NCBI GenBank assembly: GCA_029262795.1
Contig: JAJCYT010000017.1
Coordinates: 46,229 to 110,228 of the forward strand
Direction: 5' to 3'
From: Candidatus Fraserbacteria bacterium
GTDB lineage: Bacteria > Bipolaricaulota > Bipolaricaulia > RBG-16-55-9 > JAJCYT01
DNA: 64,000 bases
Shown: piece after piece, positions 1 to 9,613 of the stretch
How positions within the stretch are numbered: the first letter of the stretch is position 1
Layout: every line of letters begins with the position of its first letter
The notes under the pieces: generated by a model
Told to the model about the DNA's origin: nothing
The model's input: the letters and a program-made list of their open reading frames with translations, nothing else
Databases searched by the model: none
Translations under genes and position numbers: made by a program

Positions 1-2
1 GG

Positions 3-290
3 GCTGGCAATATTTACGACGATGGATTTAACTTAAATTCCAACGTTGATATCGCTTTGCGATATGTTCGCCCGTTGCGTCTGGGCGCACTGCCTGTGCT
101 CTATGATATCTGGAAAGAATTGCTTGATGAATCTCTGGATGTCATTGCGCCTGTAATGAATCAAGCTCACAAAGACGGCGTGATCAACGTCGATCATAAA
201 GCCTTTACTGAAAAACTTTATCAGGACATTGACAACGCTTTCAGCAAAGGGCTTTTCTATTTGCGAAACAAACCTGTTCAGACTTCTTAA
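3..290 (+). CDS. C-terminal fragment of a hypothetical protein; gene starts upstream of the window
   Basis: Frame open from base 3 (AGNIYDDGFNLNSNVDIALRYVRP...) to the stop at 290. Confidence 0.6.
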   Translation, partial: AGNIYDDGFNLNSNVDIALRYVRPLRLGALPVLYDIWKELLDESLDVIAPVMNQAHKDGVINVDHKAFTEKLYQDIDNAFSKGLFYLRNKPVQTS

Positions 291-385
291 TTTTTCAATA
301 TTGTGTGGATGCTTCCCTAGCAATTCTAGGGAAGCACTGCCTCTTTTGATCGTATATCATACAAACGGGAAGAGAGGTTTTTGAT

Positions 386-796
386 ATGAAAAGTAAAGTT
401 TTTTTATTGTTGGTCATTGTGGTGGCTGGTGTGGTTTTATGGCCTGCACCTGACCCTTTGGCCGATGTGCAAACCGTTGCCCTGACCAGCAGTGATGGCT
501 CCAGCAATTCATTCGGCGAACGCGTAATGGATGGCTTTGAAGTCGCATTGGGCGAAAACCGTAAAATCAAAATTGTGTCCAGCGCATCCCAAGCGGATGC
601 CATCATCACCATCGAACCGCAGGATGGCAACATCGAATTCAGCATTGGCAGCGACGGCTTTCACGGCTCGGCCAGCATCCGTTGCCTGGTCACCAAAAAC
701 GGAGAAACCTCCGTCATGTTCCTCAACATCACTTTGGACGAAAATGGCCTCAAGTCCGAAATCGTCGGCAGAAAATTCTGGGAAATTTGGAAATAA
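386..796 (+). CDS. Hypothetical protein with N-terminal hydrophobic signal/anchor
   Basis: ATG with upstream agagagg; N-terminus MKSKVFLLLVIVVAGVVLWPAP. Confidence 0.7.
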   Translation: MKSKVFLLLVIVVAGVVLWPAPDPLADVQTVALTSSDGSSNSFGERVMDGFEVALGENRKIKIVSSASQADAIITIEPQDGNIEFSIGSDGFHGSASIRCLVTKNGETSVMFLNITLDENGLKSEIVGRKFWEIWK

Positions 797-854
797 AGAA
801 CAATTCTTTCAATACTAAGAAGTATTAGGGCAATAAGTATTGAGAGAGGTTTAA

Positions 855-2300
855 TTGGTCAACTTCAAAAAATTTCGGATTAAGCGTAGAACATTTTTAA
901 AGCGAGTGCTTGGGGCATCCACTTTGTTGGGTGTAGGGCAGCATCGGTTTGCGTTTCAGCAGGAAACGAACCGGCCTAACATTCTGCTCATCATTGCGGA
1001 TGACTTGGGTGTAGACAAGATCGCACTTTATAACGACATCAATGCTGCGACGCTCGCAAGCTCACAACCTGAAACACCGATGCTTTCTCGATTGGTAGAC
1101 AGTGGCGTTATCTTTCGTCATGGCTGGGCCAACACCGTTTGTTCACCGACGCGGGCCAGCATCTACACGGGGTTGTATCCGTATCGACATGGCGTGGGCG
1201 TTCAGATCGAAGGGCGTGGCGGCTTGTCCACACAGGAAACCAATGGGGATGCCATTGTCACACTTTCTCAGGCGTTGCAGCAAAATGGTTATCGCACAGG
1301 ATTATTTGGCAAATGGCATTTGGGCACGCAGCAGGCATCTTGGCCGATCAGTTTGGGTTGGGACTATCATGCAGGTGGGATGCGCGGAGGGATCGCGGAT
1401 TATTGCGGTTGGGAAAAATCAGTCGGGCAGGCAAGTACAGGCAGTTATGTTGCTGGACAAACCAACGTCTACGCCACCGAAGATGTGGTCAATGAAGCCG
1501 ACGCCTGGATCAACAGTGAGTCAGGCACACCCTGGTTTGCGACGCTCGCCTTCAATGCACCGCACACGCCGTTTCACGAACCCAATACAGGGTGCAGCGG
1601 ATGCGTGGAAAATTCTTCAATGTCTGATGCTGAAATGTTTAATGCCATGGTCGAGTGCATGGATGAACAGGTTGCCAACCTCCTCAACGGCATGGACGAT
1701 GCGGAACTAAGTAACACACTCATCTTTTTTGTCGGTGACAATGGCACGCCTGCGCGAGTCGCGCCCGAACGAATGAGATCCAAAGGCAGCATTTATCAAG
1801 GTGGTGTGCATGTGCCTTTTATAGCCGCCGATGGTGCGCATCTGGTTTCAACATCGAGTGTGACGCCCTATATCAATGATCCTGGCCGTGTTTCAGAAAC
1901 CTTGGTTCATGTCACCGATCTCTATGCCACCATCGCCGCCGCCACTGGAAGCGAAAACTTTATGGGCCAAAGCGCAGACAGCATCAGCTTTATGGATTCA
2001 CTCAACGATGCGAACCAGGGTTCTGATCGCACTGTGTTGTTCTCCCAAAGCTATACGGACGTTCAAATCCTGGCGACCATCATGGAGCAGGAAACCAATC
2101 ACAAATTGAATTACATCCAGCGTGAAGGCCAATCTGGATGCTACGAACTCTATGACATCAACATCGATCCTGATGAAGCCAACAACCTGTTCAATAACTC
2201 AACCGTCTCAGAAATACAAACGCGATTGCTGGCATCCCTGCGTCAGTTCTCAGCCGATGGTAATGGCACAGCTTTCCCTAATTTGAGTAGCTGCGGTTAA
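855..2300 (+). CDS. Sulfatase (arylsulfatase-like), Tat-like signal, Cys-type
   Basis: RRTFLKRVLG twin-arginine-like N-terminus; CSPTRASIYTG sulfatase motif; NILLIIADDLG; TTG start. Confidence 0.9.
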   Translation: MVNFKKFRIKRRTFLKRVLGASTLLGVGQHRFAFQQETNRPNILLIIADDLGVDKIALYNDINAATLASSQPETPMLSRLVDSGVIFRHGWANTVCSPTRASIYTGLYPYRHGVGVQIEGRGGLSTQETNGDAIVTLSQALQQNGYRTGLFGKWHLGTQQASWPISLGWDYHAGGMRGGIADYCGWEKSVGQASTGSYVAGQTNVYATEDVVNEADAWINSESGTPWFATLAFNAPHTPFHEPNTGCSGCVENSSMSDAEMFNAMVECMDEQVANLLNGMDDAELSNTLIFFVGDNGTPARVAPERMRSKGSIYQGGVHVPFIAADGAHLVSTSSVTPYINDPGRVSETLVHVTDLYATIAAATGSENFMGQSADSISFMDSLNDANQGSDRTVLFSQSYTDVQILATIMEQETNHKLNYIQREGQSGCYELYDINIDPDEANNLFNNSTVSEIQTRLLASLRQFSADGNGTAFPNLSSCG

Positions 2301-2800
2301 ATCTCAGAGGTGAAATTTTTTAAAAGAACCTTCAAAAGGTGAGCGTATTTTTGCCTTTCGGTTTCGGGCAGGAAAGTTTTTGCGGCATCATTTAGATAGA
2401 GCTTGTCATTTTTGTATCTGGGGAATACATGGAGGTGGTAATGCCATACCTCTTGACTCCCTGGGCCATTGTGTTGACGAGTTGAAATGCCATCACAGCC
2501 GTAAGCTGTTTTCATGGCTGTGGCAACAGCTTTGGAAAACTCATTAATTTTTGAAAGTAAGGCTGTTGGAATGTCATAAAGATTTTCATAGTGTTTGTTG
2601 GGGATAATTAGCACATGCCCAAAGTTCCTTGGCCATTGATGGGATGCGATAAATGTTGTAATAAAATCATCCCTGTAAACAATATCGCTTTGATTGGTAA
2701 AAACATTGCGATTGTCTTCATCTTCAATGCCGGAAACAACCAAACAAAAAGGGCAGACATAATCTGGAGGTGCGTGGTTGTGAATAAGTACCTCTTTCAA
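2297..2800 (-). CDS. HIT family protein
   Basis: HYHLHVFPR histidine triad-type motif; GHVLIIPNKHYEN. Confidence 0.88.
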   Translation of the reverse strand: MKEVLIHNHAPPDYVCPFCLVVSGIEDEDNRNVFTNQSDIVYRDDFITTFIASHQWPRNFGHVLIIPNKHYENLYDIPTALLSKINEFSKAVATAMKTAYGCDGISTRQHNGPGSQEVWHYHLHVFPRYKNDKLYLNDAAKTFLPETERQKYAHLLKVLLKNFTSEI

Positions 2801-2846
2801 ACCCAGTCAGAATCATAATATTTTTGAATTTTATCTTGACAAACTA

Positions 2847-2876
2847 TTGAACGCTATAGGGCTTTTACGCTATCCT
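2847..2876 (+). promoter_or_regulatory. Candidate promoter for small ORF 2906-3010 (TTGAAC-N18-TATCCT; alternative TTGACA at 2836)
   Basis: Sigma70-like hexamers located by eye. Confidence 0.4.
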
Positions 2877-2905
2877 AGGAGTAGAGGCATGAAAGGGGCA
2901 AGATC

Positions 2906-3010
2906 ATGAATTTAGGGGTATTTCTGTTTTTCTTTGTATTTTGGTTACTCAGCTTAACAGCCCTTGTGGGGTTTTTGTCTGGATCGGTGTGCGCAACATG
3001 CTATTTCTAG
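2906..3010 (+). CDS. Small hydrophobic protein, 34 aa (MNLGVFLFFFVFWLLSLTALVGFLSGSVCATCYF)
   Basis: ATG with aaggggc upstream; single predicted TM; followed directly by a strong terminator. Confidence 0.45.
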   Translation: MNLGVFLFFFVFWLLSLTALVGFLSGSVCATCYF

Positions 3011-3025
3011 CTTCCTGATCCATTT

Positions 3026-3070
3026 ACGGACGTTGGTCCATGGGGGTGTACCAACGTCCGTTTGTTTTTT
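3026..3070 (+). terminator. Rho-independent terminator
   Basis: Perfect 12-bp stem acggacgttggt/accaacgtccgt followed by ttgtttttt. Confidence 0.85.
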
Positions 3071-3145
3071 ATGGCTTCCGCCGTCGGTTTCTCTTAATTC
3101 TAAAATTGGAAAATTATCTGTCGTGCCAACCATATTTTGATGACA

Positions 3146-3880
3146 TCAGCAGTTGGGTAGAAAGATCGAGAGATTGTCCATCACTTCGTTGCCGTGCTGG
3201 TCTTTGGCAATCACTTTGAACACGATCAGACCGGAGTCAAATCGGTTGGGTTCAAACTTGATCCAACGGCTCCCAGGCTTTAACCAGCCGGGCACCAGAA
3301 TGTCGCGGAAAGTGCCATCCGGCATTTGCTGGAAGAAGCGCACAAAGGCAATTCTGTTGACCGTGAGCGTGACTTTAATCTGATCACACACAGTGGGATT
3401 TACAGGAAGATCTTTGAATTCGATATCGACAAAAAATCCAGGTTGCGTTACCTGAGCATCAACCAAATAGCTTTCGTAGCCAACGCCTGTCAAAATAGGG
3501 CCGTTGGTGGGCTGATAGCTGGCAACCACATCAACTTTTCGCAGGCCCGTACCCTGGGCAATGCCCTGAGCCACATAGCGTCCTGTACCAATAGATCGAA
3601 AAGCAGGTGTGATGAAGCGTAACTCATCTCCGTTAGGATTGGACACCGTAAGTATGACATTCACCAAAACGGCTGGAATGGACACACCGTTCAATAGTGT
3701 ATACACGTCAATAACAATGGTTTCGCCCGCTTGATAAAACGTTTTATCTGTATCTACCAGCACCGTAAATTCGGACACAACCGAAGTGTCTGCCATCATT
3801 GGCAATGCCAATGCGGTCAACAACCCAATCACCAACAGACCTGCTCTTAAAGACAACATGGATTTCCCTTTCATTCTCAC
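3146..3880 (-). CDS. Secreted protein with Ig-like/macroglobulin-like beta domain
   Basis: Signal peptide MLSLRAGLLVIGLLTALALPMMA; FTVLVDTDKTFYQAGETIVIDVYTLLNG. Confidence 0.65.
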   Translation of the reverse strand: MRMKGKSMLSLRAGLLVIGLLTALALPMMADTSVVSEFTVLVDTDKTFYQAGETIVIDVYTLLNGVSIPAVLVNVILTVSNPNGDELRFITPAFRSIGTGRYVAQGIAQGTGLRKVDVVASYQPTNGPILTGVGYESYLVDAQVTQPGFFVDIEFKDLPVNPTVCDQIKVTLTVNRIAFVRFFQQMPDGTFRDILVPGWLKPGSRWIKFEPNRFDSGLIVFKVIAKDQHGNEVMDNLSIFLPNC

Positions 3881-3981
3881 GCAATTTATCGGGGCTATTC
3901 AGTGTAAGGATTTTTGACAGGCAACGTCAATAGCATTGGTGATTGACGTTGTGGTAAAATTCAGCTGCAAAGGAGTCTATA

Positions 3982-4914
3982 ATGAGTTCAGGCAAACTTG
4001 ATCCGCAAATTGCAGCATATCTTGAAGAATTGAAAATGTTGAATGCCCCACCGCTTGAAACCCAGACACCTGAGCAGGCTCGCCTGAACAACATCGACAC
4101 CAAAAAGCGTATTGGTGGCCCACTCAAGCCCGTTGCGAAAATAGAAGATCATGTTGTGCCAACAGAGGATTTCGATATTCCCATACGTATCTATACGCCG
4201 GAAGGAGAAGGGCCTTTTCCCGTTTTCATCTATTTTCACGGTGGCGGTTGGGTCACGGGTGATCTTAACACGCACGATGCCTTGTGCTGTTTCATTTGCA
4301 ACGAGACGCCCTGCATGGTGGTGGCGGTGGATTATCGTCTGGCTCCCGAACACAAGTTCCCCGCCGCTGTTGTTGATGCGTTGGCCTCAACAAGATGGGT
4401 GCTAGAAAATATTTCATCTTTCGGCGGCAGCCATGTAAAAATCGCGATTGGGGGGGACAGTGCGGGGGGAAATTTGGCAACCGTGGTGGCGCAGCATGTG
4501 GAAGGTTTGTGCTTTCAGGTGTTGATGTATCCGGTGATTGACTTGTCGAATCTCGATACGGACTCTTATCTTAATTTTGCAGAAGGCTATTTTCTCACTC
4601 GCAATGGTATGGCCTGGTTTCGGGACCATTATCTCAAAGATGAAGCGGATCGAACCCATCCAGATGCTTCGCCGTTGTTGTTTGATGATTTGAGTAAACA
4701 GCCACCCGCCCTCATTCTCACAGCAGGCTTTGATCCATTGCTGGACGAAGGCGAAGCCTATGCCAAACGCTTGAAAGCATCAGGGGTTTCGGTGGAATAC
4801 ATCTGCTATGAAGACAAAGTTCATGGGTTCATGACAATGGCTACGGTGGTTGACGATGCAGCTGAAGCCATTAAAAAGTGTGCATTGTCGCTTCAGAACG
4901 AATTTTTAGCTTAA
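3982..4914 (+). CDS. Alpha/beta hydrolase, HSL-type esterase
   Basis: HGGGWVTGD oxyanion motif; GGDSAGGN nucleophile elbow; ATG 3982. Confidence 0.92.
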   Translation: MSSGKLDPQIAAYLEELKMLNAPPLETQTPEQARLNNIDTKKRIGGPLKPVAKIEDHVVPTEDFDIPIRIYTPEGEGPFPVFIYFHGGGWVTGDLNTHDALCCFICNETPCMVVAVDYRLAPEHKFPAAVVDALASTRWVLENISSFGGSHVKIAIGGDSAGGNLATVVAQHVEGLCFQVLMYPVIDLSNLDTDSYLNFAEGYFLTRNGMAWFRDHYLKDEADRTHPDASPLLFDDLSKQPPALILTAGFDPLLDEGEAYAKRLKASGVSVEYICYEDKVHGFMTMATVVDDAAEAIKKCALSLQNEFLA

Positions 4915-5086
4915 TATCGGGTTTTGTTCTGTTTTTGTTAAAGCAAGTTCTGAAAAAAATCCAAACGTTTCAAAAAATTTAAAAAAACTGGGCGAACTGT
5001 TGCTTAGATCACACTCTCGCTTGAACAAAAAATCATCTTTCTTCCATAGAGGCAAACGATGCACTATTGAAAGAAATTCAGTGCTC

Positions 5087-5115
5087 TTGACAATTTTTTC
5101 AACCTCTGTTATGAT
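5087..5115 (+). promoter_or_regulatory. Near-consensus sigma70-type promoter
   Basis: TTGACA (5087-5092), 17-bp spacer, TATGAT (5110-5115). Confidence 0.75.
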
Positions 5116-5152
5116 GCTGTTCTAAACCCAGACCAAAAGGAAGGTGATCATA

Positions 5153-5212
5153 ATGATTAATCAATTTAACACATGTGACGCCAAAGGTCTGTGGGATAAC
5201 CTCACAGCCTAA
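5153..5212 (+). CDS. Putative 19-aa leader/small peptide MINQFNTCDAKGLWDNLTA
   Basis: First ATG downstream of the 5087 promoter; good SD (aaaaggaaggtg). Confidence 0.4.
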   Translation: MINQFNTCDAKGLWDNLTA

Positions 5213-5409
5213 CACTCTAGTAGGCGGTTTCATTTATCGGCTTGAGCCATGATGTTTCTGAAACGCATGTCTCAAACTCAATTTCAACCCCTTAATCAAG
5301 TTGGCGGATTGTGATTTAAAGTCTTTTTAGATCATTTGGTCCACAAAAGTTGATCGGAATTTCACCTGTTACAGGTTCGTTCGTGTCCCATTTATAGGAG
5401 GCTACAAAG

Positions 5410-5607
5410 ATGCATTGGGAACAACTTCCGCATTGGCTAGAACTCGCCAGCGAATCCAGACGTAATGAGCTGTTGCGCGATTGTGAACAGCACCGTCTGT
5501 TGAAGCGAATCCGCGTCAAACGTCCCAACCTCAACCGATTGAGCTATCAGCTCGGCAGCATGTTGGTGAATTTAGGCGCACGACTTCAAAATCGTCAAGC
5601 ACTTTAA
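5410..5607 (+). CDS. Small basic helical protein, 65 aa
   Basis: SD ataggagg upstream; ExxR-rich helix followed by LSYQLGSMLVNLGARLQNR. Confidence 0.65.
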   Translation: MHWEQLPHWLELASESRRNELLRDCEQHRLLKRIRVKRPNLNRLSYQLGSMLVNLGARLQNRQAL

Positions 5608-5691
5608 TTGACGATGCAACGTTGAGAGGAGGGTATGATGATAATTTCGATTTCATACCACAACATAACTATTACAGTCACAAGCGCCCTG

Positions 5692-5715
5692 CGGAGCCAG
5701 GGCGCTCTGACTTTG
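5692..5715 (+). terminator. Stable hairpin, possible terminator/attenuator
   Basis: agcgccctg-cggagc-cagggcgct 9-bp perfect stem; only a weak T-tract downstream. Confidence 0.4.
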
Positions 5716-5749
5716 ATTTAAGAGACTAAAGGGAAAAGTTGGATAAAGG

Positions 5750-5807
5750 CTTCAAACCCCCAACCCTCTTGATCTAAGGGAGCCCCTTCCAAAGTCAGAA
5801 GGGGGCT
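5750..5807 (+). repeat. Degenerate member of the dispersed ccccaaccc...aggggg hairpin repeat
   Basis: cttcaaacccccaaccctcttgatctaagggagccccttc...gaagggggct; resembles copies at 30851, 35064 and 48134. Confidence 0.4.
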
Positions 5808-5877
5808 ATGTTTTGGGATATGAAGCTGATGCTGAAAATGAAACCTTATTCTTAATTTGTAATTTTAAGGAGACTGA

Positions 5878-6693
5878 TTGAATCAGCAATCTGTACAAGA
5901 AAACTGGTTAGCTGTTGAGGGCACCAAGCTGTATTACGAAACCAAAGGGCAAGGCACACCCATCATTTTTCTCCATGCCGGCATTGCCGACAGCCGCATG
6001 TGGGATGATCAATTCGAAGAATTTTCAAAGAGACATCAAGTCATTCGTTTCGATTTTCGTGGCTTTGGTAACTCCGTTTTGACTGAAGATACGTTTACCC
6101 ATACTGGTGATTTACTGCATCTGTATGAACATTTGAACATCGAAAAGGCAATTCTCGTCGGGGCTTCTTTTGGCGGTGCGATGAGCATCAACTTTACTTT
6201 GGAAAATTCTGGAAAAGTGTTTGGATTGGTTTTGGCTTGTGCAGCCGTTAATGGCCATTCCTGGTCTGCAGCTATGCAAGCTTACGGAGATGAAGAAGAT
6301 GGTTTGGTTGAGCAAGGCGATCTGGATGCTGCCACTGAATGCAATGTTACCATGTGGGTCAACCGACCGGAACGTGAAGGCAACGTCAATGAAGCGGTTT
6401 GCGAACGCATCCGCCAAATGCAAAACCGTGCCTATGAACTCCAATTGGCGATTGAAGATGACAATGACGAATCCTATTTGCCTGATGCCATCATGCGCCT
6501 GAAGGAGATTCAAGTGCCATCAATGGTGATGATTGGCGAACACGATGTGGCCGATATGCAGCATCTGGCCAAGAAATTCTCAGAAGATTTGAACGCCCCA
6601 CTGATTCAATTTGCAAACAGCGCCCATCTTCCCAATATGGAAGAGCCGGAAAAATTCAATCAAGTGCTGAACGATTTTGTGAAGACGCTCTAG
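5878..6693 (+). CDS. Alpha/beta fold hydrolase
   Basis: IIFLHAGIADSRMWDDQ; GASFGGAMS nucleophile elbow; TTG start with SD taaggag. Confidence 0.9.
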   Translation: MNQQSVQENWLAVEGTKLYYETKGQGTPIIFLHAGIADSRMWDDQFEEFSKRHQVIRFDFRGFGNSVLTEDTFTHTGDLLHLYEHLNIEKAILVGASFGGAMSINFTLENSGKVFGLVLACAAVNGHSWSAAMQAYGDEEDGLVEQGDLDAATECNVTMWVNRPEREGNVNEAVCERIRQMQNRAYELQLAIEDDNDESYLPDAIMRLKEIQVPSMVMIGEHDVADMQHLAKKFSEDLNAPLIQFANSAHLPNMEEPEKFNQVLNDFVKTL

Positions 6694-6694
6694 A

Positions 6695-7447
6695 TCAAAA
6701 GCCAATAACAAACCCGTCATTGAGCAAATTGGGTTTGTTGTATTTGATCTCATCATGATGGTGTGCGCCGTCGCGTGCGGAATAGCGATACACACAGTCA
6801 CCGGCGGCCACATCCCATTCATTCGTCGGGGCGAAGCGTGGGTAGATATCGGCCTTGCCTTCGGCCACCAGACAGAATTTTAAAGAACTTCCGGCGAACA
6901 CGTGTTCTTCAACTTGAATGTCTTTTAGAAACTCAGCGAGCTTGTCAGATCCGTGTGAACGACTGGAAATGATTTTTAATGGTTGAGATCTATCGGCTGG
7001 ATCAGAGAAAATTTGTACCGCTTCTGAGTCGCCTTCTTTTTTCCAGGCACCGACATCTTTGGAGGCATAATACAACGTGTCTTGAACCGGCACATAAACC
7101 ACGCCCAATATTGGCATTCGATCTTCAATAAGAGCAATGTTGATGGTGTACTCACCATTGCGTTTGATAAATTCCTTGGTGCCATCCAGGGGATCGATAA
7201 TCCAAAATTTGGCCCAGTGCTGACGGATTTCATAATCAGGAACTTCTGCTTCTTCCGAAATAAAAGGTGTTTCTGGATCAAGATTTTTGATGCCATCAGC
7301 AATGATGTGATGTGAAGCCAGATCAGCCTCCGTGATGGGAGACTGATCCTCTTTCAAATTCACTTCCACACCTTCGTGGTAAAATTCCAGCGTGGCTTTG
7401 CCTGCCTTCACCGCAATTTCAATGACAGTTTCAAGCATGGATGACAT
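6695..7447 (-). CDS. cysQ: Inositol monophosphatase family / 3'(2'),5'-bisphosphate nucleotidase CysQ-like
   Basis: DPLDGTKEFIKRNGEYTINIALIE; SPITEADLASHHII; EWDVAAGD. Confidence 0.85.
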   Translation of the reverse strand: MSSMLETVIEIAVKAGKATLEFYHEGVEVNLKEDQSPITEADLASHHIIADGIKNLDPETPFISEEAEVPDYEIRQHWAKFWIIDPLDGTKEFIKRNGEYTINIALIEDRMPILGVVYVPVQDTLYYASKDVGAWKKEGDSEAVQIFSDPADRSQPLKIISSRSHGSDKLAEFLKDIQVEEHVFAGSSLKFCLVAEGKADIYPRFAPTNEWDVAAGDCVYRYSARDGAHHHDEIKYNKPNLLNDGFVIGF

Positions 7448-8580
7448 TAAGTCGCACCCCATGTTCGGCCTGTTGGTCCCACGTATTCAGACTTGGGACG
7501 GATGAGGCGGTTGTTTTCCATCTGTTCCAGCACATGAGCAGCCCAGCCACCGATGCGACCAACTGCAAACACGGAGCTGAAAATTTCAGATTTCAAACCA
7601 ATGCCATGCAGCACCAGAGCAGTGTAAAACTCCACATTGGTTTGCAGGTTGCGTCCTGGTTTGTATTCCTCCAGCAAGCGCAAGGCGGTTTTTTCAACTG
7701 CTAAGGCGAGTTCATATAAAGAACGATCACCTGCTTTGTCGAACAATCTTTCAGAAGCCTGGGCCAGTACATCTGCGCGAGGGTCACGCACTTTATAAAC
7801 ACGATGGCCAAAACCCATCAGGCGTTCGCCATTGTCGAACATGTTGCGGATGTAGGCCTCGGCATTTTCTGGTTTGCCAATTTCAAACACCATGTCCAAA
7901 GCCGGACCAGGAGCGCCACCGTGCAACGGGCCTTTTAAGGCACCAATGGCACCTGTAATGGCTGAAAACATGTCTGATTCTGTGGAAGTAATCACCCGTG
8001 CGGTGAATGTTGAAGCGTTCAAGCCATGGTCAATGATGGTGGACCAGTAGGTGTCCAAAGCGCGCACAAATTCAGGGTCTGGCACTTCACCATGAATCAG
8101 GTACAAAAACTGACCCGCCTGGCTTAGTTCTTCTTTTGGTTCGAGCGCCGCTTGGCCATTTTTCATGCGCCAGTAGTTGCCGACAATCACAGGTGCCTTG
8201 GCGACCAGTTGAATGGCGCGTGCTCTGTTGGATTCCAATGAATTGTCTTCAGGTGCAGGGTCCGTGACAGAGAGCGTGGAAACCGCCATGCGCAGCGCAT
8301 CCATGGTGGGCAGAGATTTTGCAGCGGCCTGCTCCAACACATACATGGCAACATCCGGAAGTTGTTGCAGCGATTTGATTTGATCTGAAAAATCTTTGAG
8401 CTGTTGGGCATCGGGCAACTGGCCGTGCCAAAGCAAATATAATGATTGTTCATATGTGGCATTGGGTGCCAATTCTTCCAATGGGTATCCGGCAATAATC
8501 AATTCGCCGGCCAAGCCATCAACGTGGCTTAAGTTGGTTTCCGCAGCAACAGCATTTTCCAGTCCAGACACACTGGGCAT
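7447..8580 (-). CDS. gltA: Citrate synthase
   Basis: GFGHRVYKVRDPRADVL; GALKGPLHGGAP; NVEFYTALVLHGIG. Confidence 0.95.
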   Translation of the reverse strand: MPSVSGLENAVAAETNLSHVDGLAGELIIAGYPLEELAPNATYEQSLYLLWHGQLPDAQQLKDFSDQIKSLQQLPDVAMYVLEQAAAKSLPTMDALRMAVSTLSVTDPAPEDNSLESNRARAIQLVAKAPVIVGNYWRMKNGQAALEPKEELSQAGQFLYLIHGEVPDPEFVRALDTYWSTIIDHGLNASTFTARVITSTESDMFSAITGAIGALKGPLHGGAPGPALDMVFEIGKPENAEAYIRNMFDNGERLMGFGHRVYKVRDPRADVLAQASERLFDKAGDRSLYELALAVEKTALRLLEEYKPGRNLQTNVEFYTALVLHGIGLKSEIFSSVFAVGRIGGWAAHVLEQMENNRLIRPKSEYVGPTGRTWGAT

Positions 8581-8749
8581 GAATGGAGCCTCCTTAGAAT
8601 CTACTTTTATCGTTTAATTTCTATCGTTGTCCAAGATGAATAATTTCACGTGTATGATATCAGAAATGGTCAAAGGATCAACTTCCTCAACAAAAAGTCT
8701 TGTCGATTTAAAACACTCGATTTACACTGATTTTCAGAAAGGCAAAACG

Positions 8750-9613
8750 ATGAAAATCATTCTACGTGGTCTGAAGCTGAGTGTCGTTTTCTTGCTGCTC
8801 TGGATAGGGAGTGTGTCAACAGCGTTTGCCCAGGGTGATAGCGGCTATGCAATCCATGTATTTCAAGATGTCATCTACTATCAAGGCGAAGGTTTTAATA
8901 GCAATAAACATCGCCTGGATATTTATCATCCTGTGATGCGACCCGGAGCGCCTGTCCTCATGTTTGTGCATGGCGGCGGCTGGACATTTGGCGACAAAAG
9001 TCTGTATGCCCATGTGGGCCAAACCTTTGCACAACGTGGCCTGACCACAGTATTGATCAACTATCGCCTTACGCCAGAAGTGCAGCACCCTGGTCATATT
9101 GAGGATGTGGCCCGCGCATTTGCCTGGATTCATCAAAACATTTCCATCTTTGGTGGCGATCCTGAAAATATTTTTTTATCGGGCCATTCAGCGGGTGGGC
9201 ATCTGGTGTCGTTGTTGGCGCTCAACCAAAACTATTTGCAGGTACATGGGCTTTCCAATAATGTCATCAAAGGCGTTGCTGCGATCAGTGGCGTGTATTT
9301 GATTGAGCCGGATTCTGTGGTGCTGCGATCTGTCTTTACTCGAAATCCACAAACACGAGCAGATGCCTCACCCATCCATCAATTTTCATTGCCGGCACCA
9401 CCGTTTTTATTTTTATATGCACAGTTTGATTTGATCACTTTGGACATTCAGGCGCGGGAACTGTACCGTCTGTTTGTCAAAAATAGAGGTCAGGCAGAGA
9501 TTCAGGAAATTCGTTTTCGCAATCATGATTCCATTGTGGAGCGCATTGGTCATTTCAACGATGCCACCACTGGTGAAATACAACAGTTTATTTTGAGGAA
9601 TTTATCTCTATGA
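8750..9613 (+). CDS. Secreted alpha/beta hydrolase (esterase/lipase)
   Basis: ORF opens at 8627; likely start 8750 with signal peptide MKIILRGLKLSVVFLLLWIGSVSTAFAQ; HGGGWTFGD; SGHSAGGH. Confidence 0.88.
   Translation: MKIILRGLKLSVVFLLLWIGSVSTAFAQGDSGYAIHVFQDVIYYQGEGFNSNKHRLDIYHPVMRPGAPVLMFVHGGGWTFGDKSLYAHVGQTFAQRGLTTVLINYRLTPEVQHPGHIEDVARAFAWIHQNISIFGGDPENIFLSGHSAGGHLVSLLALNQNYLQVHGLSNNVIKGVAAISGVYLIEPDSVVLRSVFTRNPQTRADASPIHQFSLPAPPFLFLYAQFDLITLDIQARELYRLFVKNRGQAEIQEIRFRNHDSIVERIGHFNDATTGEIQQFILRNLSL

Noticed and set aside
1102-1710. 202-aa plus-strand ORF in alternate frame
   Set aside because: Overlaps the sulfatase in another frame; no SD and no domain signature
5692-5715. Strong GC hairpin considered as a definite terminator
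   Set aside because: No proper downstream T-run, so called only as possible terminator/attenuator
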